Source: Vitis vinifera (taxonomy: Eukaryota > Streptophyta > Magnoliopsida > Vitales > Vitaceae). Taken from it: a stretch of 64,000 nucleotides of DNA. The notes beneath the pieces were generated by a model. It searched no databases and was not told the origin of the DNA. It saw only the letters and a program-made list of their open reading frames with translations. The stretch lies in assembly GCF_030704535.1 (NCBI RefSeq), contig NC_081810.1, positions 682,501 to 746,500 of the forward strand. Direction: 5' to 3'. The position numbers and the translations under genes are program-made. Of this stretch, positions 1 to 11,100 are shown piece after piece; position 1 is the stretch's first letter; the number at the start of each line of letters is the position of its first letter.

Positions 1-2045
1 ATTTTGTTTGTTCTATCTCCGATAGATGTAGACATGGTGTTGCGCGGAACACCGTAATTAGCGTACACCAAAATTGGGTTATACTTGGTTTAGGGTTGAA
101 ACCGAGTTGTATTTTGGTTTATGGATCAAAAATATCCCCAAAAATGGGGAAAAAAAAGTTGTAGGGTTTTAAAATAATAGCGTTAATCTCATTCCCCTCC
201 CGTTAAATTTTGGCTAAATATATTCTTATAAACTAAAAATTTTATAATACACCTCATTTATTTCGAGTGGGAGGGGAGGTAAGTAAATATATAAAAAATA
301 AAAATAATAAAAAAAGTATTTAATAAAATTTCAAATATATAAAAACTATATGTATTCACTATTTAGTCAAAATTTTAAAAAAGTAAATAAAATTAGCCCT
401 ACAAAAATATTGAGAAATATAAATAATCATAAATACATTGTTAAAAAATAAAAATAATAATGACAATTTTCACACATTAAAATAATATGACTAGAAAATA
501 ATATAAATTTTAAAGTGTTTTTATTAAATATAATTATATTATGATCATAACTATATCAACCTCCATATATTCTTATAGTAGAATATCATTAATTTTTGTG
601 TTTGAATTGTCCATTCAAAAATAATATTTTTGCTCGTATTTTAAATTATATCAACTTGATTTGTTTTACTCGTATAAATTCATTAATTGTATATATTTTA
701 AATTTTTAAAAATAAATATTTTAAATTATGAAAACCATATAATTAAAACAAATCAAATAAAATAAATATTTTATATATTTCATTGTCTTTATAGAAAAAA
801 TTAGGGAAGAGTGTGATTTGATTCACTAATATGAAAAAAATAATCTCAAATTTTTAAAATTAATATTATCTTCATATATTTAGTAATAATTTGAAATACA
901 TGTATTTTTTTATAAGTTATCAAATTATTCCAAAAAATATTCATTTACTTGCGATGACATCTAAATCAATTGACAACTAGATTATTCTATGTAAACGTTT
1001 CAATTTATTTTAGATATCTTGTTATTATTATTATTTTATTATTTTAATTTTTTTTCTCTATAAATAAACACCTAGTATGATTTTTATTTAATTTCCAAAA
1101 AGTTTAGGAAACATTGTGAAAAAAATATATATTTAAATAAGATTAAAATATTTTATTTTATAGAATTTTAAGAGGAAATATTGTCCTATTTAATCATAAT
1201 TACCAATTCAAAAAGTAATAAGGTTATTTATTAAATAATAATTTTAACAATATATAATTATTTTAATCATGATTAATTTATTTAATATAAAAATAATTAT
1301 TTATGTATTTATTTTTATACTATATATCAAAATACAACCATATTGTAAAATATTTTATATCTGCAAAACTCTTACAATAATTTTCATTTTATATTGTATT
1401 AAACAATTATTAATATTATATAATAAATACAAATTTATTATTGATTTATTTATTATAAAAAATATTAATTTATTTTTAACTTATTAATACAAGAATAAAC
1501 TACATTTCTTTCAAATTTTTACTTTATAATTTTTATAGAAAAATTTATCAAATAATAATAATAATAAAATATTAAAATAAATAAAAAAATTTACATAAAA
1601 GAACCTAGTTGTCAATAGATTTTGATAACATGACAAATAAATATACATTTTTTTAGAATAATTTGATGACTCATTAAAAAGTGTATGTATTTTAAATAGA
1701 TGAAGATATTACTGATTTTAAAATATTGAGGTTTTTTTTTCTATATATTTTTGTATTAATGAATCAAATTCTATTTTTTCCAAAATATTTAATAATTAGA
1801 AAATTAAACAAAATAATAAACAAGAATTAAATTTTACTTGTACCTCTACATTATAAACATGTTACAATTAAAATTAAATAATTAAATTAATTTAAAAAAA
1901 TAAAAATGTTAGTTGTGCCTAAATATTAAAAATATTTATCTGTCCAATACGATTCAAGTTGGCCAAACCAATACGTCCTAGTTCCATCCATGTCATTGGT
2001 AATCTTCATAATAAAATAGTTATTAATCATATTTAGACTATGATG
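1..2045. other. AT-rich intergenic spacer
   Basis: No coding region can be supported here. The stretch is very AT-rich and full of short A/T runs, and the only long reading frame (about 1269-1487) is a low-complexity Ile/Leu/Tyr/Phe string, as expected from random AT-rich DNA. The only structure I see is the large inverted repeat listed separately. Confidence 0.7.
780..1835. repeat. Large degenerate inverted repeat (foldback)
   Basis: The left arm (about 780-1130) reappears as its reverse complement at about 1480-1835. Matching landmarks are the core 'ttgacaactag' near 970-980 against 'ctagttgtcaa' near 1606-1616, and 'gatttgattca' near 816-826 against 'tgaatcaaat' near 1760-1769. By eye the arms are roughly 70% alike over about 350 bp, with a centre near 1300. 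It could be an old foldback or MITE-like transposon, or a diverged inverted duplication. I see no clear terminal repeat or target-site duplication. Confidence 0.55.
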
Positions 2046-2049
2046 CTTA

Positions 2050-2087
2050 AAACGGTAGCGTTTCAATAAGCTTCAAAACGACACCGT
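2050..2087 (+). promoter_or_regulatory. Paired AAACG-N4-CGTT(T) dyads in the EF-P promoter
   Basis: Two dyad-symmetric motifs lie 76-113 bp upstream of the EF-P start codon: AAACGGTAGCGTTT at 2050-2063 and AAACGACACCGTT at 2075-2087 (plus or minus one base). Their centres are about 25 bp apart, or two to three helical turns. Motifs of the AAACGACRCCGTTT kind are, from memory, enriched in plant promoters of housekeeping and organelle-related genes. No obvious TATA box sits at a fitting distance. The regulatory role is inferred. Confidence 0.35.
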
Positions 2088-2162
2088 TCAGGCAGCCTTC
2101 TTCACCACCTCCAAGTTCTCGAAACGGCGGAACTCATCGAAGTCTGCAGTCAGTCCTATACA

Positions 2163-5100
2163 ATGCGAGCTCTGCTCTGCCGGCGACTCTCTCGATCTCT
2201 CTACGAAACCGCGGCTTCATCATCATCATTTTCTTCTTCTTTTACTTCTTCTTCATCATCATGTTTTCGTCGGCTCGGATTCAGAACTCTAAGCTCACTC
2301 ACATCGTCGTCAAACCACACGCCTCTCTCTCGAACCCTACTCGCATCATCCCCGTGGTCCGCCACTCAACTGCGCGGCGCCAAGTTTCTCGGCTCCGATG
2401 TAAGTTTCTTCAGCATTCTTCCAATGGTCGCATCAAATCTATGCTGTGTTGGCTGCTTTTAAAGAAATAAATGAAATTTTTGAGGTCATTTTGGGATTTG
2501 GAGTGAAATCGAATCCTTTGCTTTCGAAGATTTTGGGAAGAACAGAGATCGCAGTTGTGTTGATTGTGGAATTATGGATATGCGCGTTTTTTTTTTCGTT
2601 TGAGTTGAATGGTTGAAGCATGTGTTACGATTGAGCTAAAATTGTATTCTGGCTCAGTTCATTTTAATTGTCGGTCTGGGAATTGAAAATTTATTCGTGA
2701 AGATTTTGAAAACCATGATACGTGGCATCTGAGGAATCAGGATATTGAGCATGATTCTCAGAAATTTTTTAATGAAAAAACGGTGATGCTATTGAAATAT
2801 TTGTTTGTGATTGACGTTCTATTATTTTTGTGAATCAACGGATTGAGTTTTGAATCTTACGACTCATGTAGCCAAAATTCATGAAATGATCATGTCCATA
2901 TCTATGTTGCTTGTCATCATTTTCTGTTGCTTGTTATGTATGTAGATTGGGGTTTGACTAACCCACACTTTTGGCATGACATTTTGCTAGGTTAGTAATG
3001 AATCATGCAATGCAACCAGAACCAGATGGGTACTTCTGTTTGATGGGTTCTCTCATGTGGTTCATTTGGTGAGGAGGAAATTAGAAGGAAAGGGGGGAGA
3101 TTTGGTTTTAAAATGCCAATTCACTTGTTTGGTATGGACAAAATCATCAAAAGGAGAGGATTGGAAAGGGTATAAATTCATGGGTTCAGCATGTTGAGTT
3201 CAGCTGAAAAGTGGGCAGGATTGTGCGAAGGAAAGCTTTTTAAATGATATTAAAAGTATATTCAAGTGGTTTCTAAATTTTATTTTTAATTTTTACTAGT
3301 TAACATTTTTGTAACATTAGGAATAGAAGATGTCAAAGATTAATTCCCTCCATTTTGGTCTTTTTTCCCAAGGCCACACAGGACAGAGGAAACGAAGGGT
3401 CATCAGTCATCTCATTGCCTTTCCTTTTCATTCATTTCCTTTTGGTTCTTTTTGAATTACTTCTGCAAACAGAGTGAATATTAATCAAACACGAACTATC
3501 AAAAACTTTTGAGAGTGATGTTTTTTGGAAGATGCTTTAACGAGATGGCTAGAACTCATTAAGACAAGCTGAACATCATGAACCTGATATACCGAGTGAA
3601 ACCTGTGATCCCAATAATCTAACAAACTCGACAAGTCTGATTGCTTTGAAGTAAGGTCCTAGTGATTATTGATACTGCTTAGGGCTCATGGAATTTTATT
3701 TCATATCTTGTTACCAAATAGATTTAAAATTCAGCTGTGATGGAATTCTTGTGCATTATATTGCATTTTTTTTCTTTTCTGTTAGTTGAGGTATGTTACA
3801 CTGGAGCTTTTTCAATTTGGTCACAGGTCAGACCTGGAAATTGCATCAGAAGAAAAGGTTACGTTGCAGTTACACGAACCAATCTGAAATTGAATTCTCT
3901 CCTAAAATTATATATACTAACGATAATTCATTTTGGTTTCTTGTAATTTGGGGATCTAACTTGCTTCAGGACGCATATACCAGGTAATTAGTACCGTGTC
4001 CTGTCTTCTTATCCTGCTTGTTTCCTGTTTAAGAATAATATTTGTAGCATTTTTTTATGTAATGTAATTCTCTTGGACATAAACTTGGTTTAGGTTTTAA
4101 AAGCACAACACACACAGCATGGAAGAGGAGGAGCAACAATACAGGTTTGTTTCGATCCTGTCATGTTCGTAACATTTTTATGATCTACTAATTCAAATTT
4201 CCTCTGGATTTGAATACATATAATTACAGTGAAACTTATGGAAGGGTATGCTCTTTTCTTGCCTTTTCCTTATCATGTCAAACAATTTTTATTTTTTTTT
4301 GATAATCGAGGAACTTTCCATGGTCAAGCCCTTAGGACTCTCCATGGAGATCCAAACCTCGGGATTGATCTCCCTGCAACAACTAGTACTAGGTAAATTC
4401 AGGGTATCATTAGTGGCGAGATTTGAACTTAGGATCATGTACCACTTACTAAGACCACATTTCCCAGTATTCGCCTTGACCAATTGGGCTACCCTAACAG
4501 GTCCTTATCATGTCAAACATGCAAACTTCAATTTATCTAATTTCAAATATAAAACCAGGTTTGCAGCAATGTCTTGGCGCTAAGAACCTTGCTATAAACG
4601 TTTAGCGTACTGGTGGCCTATGGTTCTAATACCAGTTTGATGCAAAAAGGCCTTAGTGACTTGAGGTCTCTTAATCTCAGGTTAATTGGTTCCCACTCGA
4701 AGTTAAAGACTGTAAAATCAATGAAAACAACAAATGGTACAAAAGAAATTAAAGAAAAAGATGTAAACAAACTTTTTGAAGAGGCTAAAAGTGGAGAGGT
4801 TGCCAATGGAGGGGTTTGAGAAGGAAATTAGTTCCCTTATGAGAAAATTGGAGTCAAGAAAAGGTCGTGGGGGGAAGAAGAAATCGTTGTCGGTTACTCA
4901 TTTGAAGAGAGCTTTGTAAACTTGATTGTTCGGTCAAGTTTAATTGCTCACCTCTCTCGGCAAGGGGAAAAGGGAGGGGCAGTGGGGCTCTAGTGTCTCC
5001 TTTTGTATGAGGTTGTTTTATTCATTTCCAGTTGGGTTGCGAGGGTTGGGATTCTAGAGGTTTATGGGGTTCTTTTCTAGGCTTCTGGGGTCTTTTTTGG

Positions 5101-8100
5101 TCTGGGTAGTGTTTTTTAGCACTGTGTGGTTTTAAGGGGTAGGTGTTTTCTCTTTTTCTAGTCTTATGGCTTGTATTGTATACTCAGTGTGTACATTGTC
5201 GCACCTTTATGCTAGCACTTTTTAATATATTCTCTCTTTTACTTATCAAAAAAATATGTAATTGGGATAGACTCTTTTTGGAAAATGGTGTTGGAGATTT
5301 GCTTTTGAGAACGAGTCTTTACGGAAACAAGTGATTGTAGGAAAATATGGAGGGGAAAAGGGAGGTTGGTGTTCTGGTGCTTCAAGGGAAGGTTACGAAG
5401 TGGGGTTGTGGAAGGCGATTAGGAAAGAGTGGATGGAGTTTAGCAAAAGGGTGGGTTTTAAAGTGGGGGATGGTAGAAGAGTGCAGTTCTGGAAGAATAG
5501 GTGGCGTGGAGAGGATTCCTTGGAAGAGGTTTTTCCAAGTTTGTACTCTCTTGTCTCCTCCAAAGATGCTTGGGTAGCTCAGTTGTGGGATCAATTTGGG
5601 GAAGTGGGTCACTGGAACCCTGTATTCACAAGACTTAACAATGATTGGGAAATGGAAGAGGTGGAAGTTTTTTTTAGAAGGTTGCACAGACAAGTGCTTA
5701 GAAGGAACAATAAGGATGTCATGTCTAAGGTCTCTTTACAGTTAAGTCCTTTTACTCATAGCTAGTTCCTTGCAACAGTAGAGAGTTCCCTTGAAGCATA
5801 GTTTGGCACCCTTGGGCTCCGAAGAGGGTCAACTTTTTTGCTTGGGAAGCTATTTGAGGGAGAATTCTAACTATGGATCAACTAAAAAGGAGGGATTAGA
5901 TTTTACCAAGTAGGTGTTTTTTGTGTAAAGTGGAAAAAGAATCAACAAATCATGTGCTTATTCACTGTCCCAAGGCAGGTATGATTTGACACCTTATTTT
6001 TGCTATTTTTGGTGTTTAGTGGGTTATGCCCAATTCTATCAAGGAAACCATACTTAGTTGGAATGACTCATTTGTTAGGACGAAAAGAAAAAAGGCGTGG
6101 AATGTAGCCCCTTTATGTTTATTTTGGACCTTATGAAAGGAGAGAAACATAAGAGTCATTGAAGATACCAAACTAGCAGGTTAAGCTATTTTACGACTTT
6201 TTTTGTACATGTTTTCAGATTGGGTTAGGGTGCATATAGGTTGTACATCGTGGTCCATATTTGATTTCATTGATTGTTTAGGATGTAAGTAAGGGGGTGA
6301 TTTTTTGTTCTTCTTTTTCTTTTTGCCCTTGTTGCCTTATATACATCGTGTATTATTTCTTAATATAATTGCTTTACTTATTAAAAAAAAGGATAGTGGA
6401 AAAGGAGTAAGGCTAAATCAAACTTAGGGATCAACACTTGGGGCCAGCGGGTATGAAAACCTTAGCAGGTTTTTGAAGGAATGAATGTACAGCTTGAAGT
6501 AATTCTTGTATTTGAAAAGCTTTGAAGCGGATGAAACCAAAGATTTTGCTTTTATTCTAAATATTATCATGCATTGAGTTGTTGCTATCGAAAGAAGACA
6601 ACAAAAATAAAAAAATAAAAAAGGTGAATTTTATAACAGCTCCTAAGCTTGGAAAGCTTGTTGGGAGAAGACATTGGCTTTAGATCAACTTTTGAGGAGA
6701 GGATGGTCTTTGACAAACAGATGTTTGTATGTTACCTTTGTAAAAGGGAGATGGAATCTATTGATGACAACCTTCTTCATTTCCTTAAAGCTAGGGAGTT
6801 GTGACGCTTGCTATTTTCTTTATTCAGAGTTGTTTAGGTCCTTCCTTTTTAGGTTAGGGAGACCCTCTTAATTTTGCATGGCTCCTTCATGGGAAGAAAG
6901 TGCAAGAAGGTTTGGCAAGCCACTCCGTTATGTATATTTTAGATTTTGTGGAAGGCAAGAAATCGAATTTTCTTTGTTCAAAGTCGTTTAGGTCCTTCAT
7001 TTTTCAGTTAGGGAGACCCTCTTAATTTTGCATGGCTCCTTCATGGGAAGAAAGTGCAAGAAGGTTTGGAAAGCCACTTCGTTGTGTATATTTTAGACTT
7101 TGTGGAAGGAAAGAAATTGAAAAGCCTTTTAAAACGTGGAGCAATTAGCTCAATCATTAAAGAACTCTTTTGTTAAAAATTTGTTGACATGGGTTAAAAT
7201 GTACATAACCAAAGGATCAATGCCTTTAATCGATTTTGTAAATTGTATGGGATCTAGATGAGGAAAGGTGCAATTTGTTTCCCCTTTTCTTGGCTATGCC
7301 TTTTGTTATCCTTTGTATGTAACCTATGTACCTTGGTGTAGAGATCTTTTTAATATATATCTTCTCCTTTCATACTTATAAAAAAACTCAGGTGACATGT
7401 AAACTGGAATTAAAAAATTATTTAAAACTTAAATGTAGAATTTAAGTTGGAAACTTTACTTCAAAGACTAATTACTAACAATGAAGAAATATCTTGAATC
7501 TTTAACATGAAAATATTAATAACAATAGTTAACTTTAGAACAACCATATTTGATGAAATCATGGCAAAAACCACCCTTGTTGTTCAGATTTTACATAAGA
7601 TATTCTTAAAGTGATTTGAGTTTAAGTTAATACAACCTAACCTTATCCTCAAATGAGAGCATCCTTGCTTTCTCGCTTCACTGACCTTGAACAAATCCTT
7701 AGATAAGATATTATGTTTCCATTTTCATTCTTGAATCTTGATTCACTTTTGATTGTAATTGTTATATCTTGGATGGCTAATACATGATACAGTGGAATTG
7801 TGAGTGCCATATTTTCCATAGATGTTTAGTTTTATATTGCACAATCTTCATTCATCCATAATAGAGTTTGAAATTTCATTGGTTCTTTTGTTCATTGAAA
7901 AGTGAATCCCATTTTGTTCATTACAGGTGGAGCTCCGTGATATTGATAGTGGAAGCAAAGTAAATGAAAAGTTTCGTACTGATGAGACTATTGAAAGTAT
8001 GCACATCAACTTGTCAAGGTTTTGCTGCAAATTTCTATGAAAATTTGCATTTATTGTTGTATAGTATATTCTATATTTGGAGTTTATGTTAAACTCAGTG

Positions 8101-11100
8101 ACAATGACCATGTTTTCTAAAACATATTTTTTAAAATTGTTTTCAAGTTAAAGAATAAAAAAAAGTTTTTTTAATATTTTTTAAACAAATGGATGTTCAG
8201 AAAAAAAATTTAAAAACACTTTTCAAATCACAAAAATAAAAAAACTTGTTAGGATAAATAAATTTTAGCTGTTTTAAAAAATAATTTTTATTTTGATTTT
8301 GTAAATTTTTTTGTAAATTTAATTTATATAATATTAATTAAATATAATTTAAGTCTTATTAAAAATAAAAATAGTTTTTTGATTACAAATAAATATTTTT
8401 AGTAAAATATGAATAGTAATAATTTGATAAAATATAATTTTTTTTTATTAAAAAGATGGTGATATTTTAGTATATATTATAAAGTATGGATATTAACATC
8501 CTCATAAAGGCATGATTTCTTTTTTTTTTTTTGTTAAAAATGAATAATAATAATTTAAAAATAATAATGGTTAATAATATTTTATTGAAAACGAATTTGA
8601 AAAAAGGAAATTTTATTTTTTGTAATATGCAAATAAGCTAAGTTTTTCATTACATGTCCACATGTAATATTTAAAAATAATAACGGTTAATAATATTTTA
8701 TTTAAAATGAATTTGAAAAAAGAAATTTTAGTTTTTGTGATATGCACATAAGCTAAGTTTTTTCATTACATGTCCACATGTAATATTTAATTACATATAA
8801 AGTATTTTGGACTAGTTTTGATTTAGTCTGTAATTAATTGGGGCAGTTCCTTAAATTTAAATTTTGAATTATTCTTAAAACTTAGTATATTCATCGTAGC
8901 ATTAAGTGTTGCTTGATTTGGTCTCACTTGATTTAGAATTTGTTTGCCTTATGAAAAAATTTTAGAAAGTATAATTGTGTACAAAAGAAAAACAGTAGAT
9001 TCATGATTTATTTTGGACCAGTTTTGGTATATTATTTTCTAATATTGATTGGGTATATTTTTGAGTTCTAAATTAATTCTAAAAATTATTAAACTCATAA
9101 ATAGATCTAACAGTATTATGAATTTTCTCATTGGACAAATGAACTTCAAATCAAGTTTTAGTCCGCAAATTTCTAGTTGTGATTGGGTCCTTTTTTGAAT
9201 TTTGAATTATTTTTTAAAATTAATAAATTTGTTCAAAAGTTTTTTTATTTATTTATTTTTATTTGAAGTCTATTTGTCCTGTGAGATGGGTCGTTTTTTG
9301 ATTTCAAAATTATTTTTAAAAATTAATAAATTTGTTAACAAGTTCAACACATTAAGTTTTTCTTTATTTGGAGTCTATATGTCTAGCGAGAGAATTGGGA
9401 AAAGTATGGTTCTACATAGAAAAGAAACAATTTAGTTAGTTTGGACCCATTTTTGTTCATAAATATTCTATTACTAATTGTGTTAGTTGGATCGGTATTT
9501 GAGTTTCAAATTATTTTAAAAAATTACTAAACTAGTTAATAAATTCAACGCATTAAGTTTTGCTTGATTTGAAATTTATTTGTTTGATTAAAATAAAAAA
9601 TAAAAAAATAAAAAAACCTTAGAGAAGTTAAAGGAAATTAAGAAGAACATGTGTGATTCAAAGATAGATCATATTTGAAGATTTTGGATTTTGGTTGGTG
9701 GAGAGAGAATGAAAGAAGAAAGAAGTCATGTTCTACTTTATTTTATCTTTATGGTTTTTTTTTAATCATTTTTTTATTTCTCCATGTTTTTTTTATTGTT
9801 CTTAGAAATTGGTGAAAACAACTTGTTATCTAAAAACTATTCTCTATTTCGCGCTTTTTTTTTTTTTTAAATGGTTTCCAGTGAACAACGTCCAAACAAA
9901 GCTACAAATTTTTAGAAACTACTTTTAATTCACACCACCAAACAAACTTTATGTTTCTTAAAGTGTTTTCTGCATCATTTTTCTTTTAATAGATGAGACT
10001 TTTCTGCATCTATGTTATGAGATTGTGAAATTTCATGTACCTAGGATCCCAATGCTTGAGATCTTCATATCAATCATGTATTTGCACATCTGCTAAGGAA
10101 ATTTAAAAAGCTCATTCTTTAGCACAAGATCCACCCATTTTAGCTAGAATTCAGCTTCCCTATTGCTATTAATATGATATGCTGCTGCAAGAAATGGTAA
10201 CATCAGCACATTGTAACCCTTAAGTATATTGGATAATTCAAGTTGCTTCCATGATGGTGGGTTTTTAAGTTGTAATATCAACTCATCCTAGAATCCTCAA
10301 CTTTACCATTTTGGCTTGGTATTGTGCTTCCTTGCTACTACTACTTGAATGTGACTCATAGCTGATCACCATGTAAGAAACTAAGTTGCTTCCCTAGTTT
10401 AGGCTTCGTAAGCTGATACAAGCTTACACCAAACCCTGTTGGTGGGGTGGTATGTCATTCTATCTCACTGTTAGTTTCAGAAACAACACGCCATTTAGCT
10501 ATGTTGGAGGGAGGAATGGAGGGATGAGATTAGGTGACCTATCCTTAGGTTCAACTGGACCCACACAGTGACCGATTTAATTTGTTTAACCTTATTCATT
10601 TACTTTGAAATAGGACAGGATAGGCTCCAAGACCAATTAAATATCACCTGGTACCTTGCACCTTAAGTAGCTAAGTCTGTGAATGGATTTGAATGAATCT
10701 CGCAGGCATCACATGACTTTTATAGGACCAACATGACTGACCAAGAGTTATCCTATTTTGATTGGGACCATTTGTAACTCACAACATGCCATCTAACAGT
10801 AGGTCAATTCCATAACAATTTAAGGTACCTGTTGCCTACTTTTATTAGGCTGTTAACAGTTTATTCTGTTACCCAACTTGCTTAACAGTTTCACTTTGAT
10901 ACAATCTGAATCTATAAATGCTCTTTGACAGTGGCCTTTTCCACATATGCGCAAGTCTGTTAGACTAATCCCATTTGGTGTGCTCCAGGTGTATTTGTTG
11001 AGGAAAAATCTTTCTTATATTTGTATACTGATGACGACAGCATAGTGCTGATGGAGTAAGTTCTATTGGGTGTCTTATTATGCTTCACATTATATGCAGT

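Noticed and set aside
1269..1487. A 72-codon hydrophobic ORF
   Set aside because: Low-complexity AT-rich sequence; it lies at the centre of a degenerate inverted repeat and resembles chance ORFs in such DNA.
4248..4583. A 111-codon plus-strand ORF
   Set aside because: Most of it is the antisense of a tRNA-derived SINE with clear target-site duplications.
5331..5765. A 144-codon ORF as a separate gene
   Set aside because: Its sequence matches the same LINE protein region as the copy at 11.9-12.3 kb and runs into stops and frameshifts.
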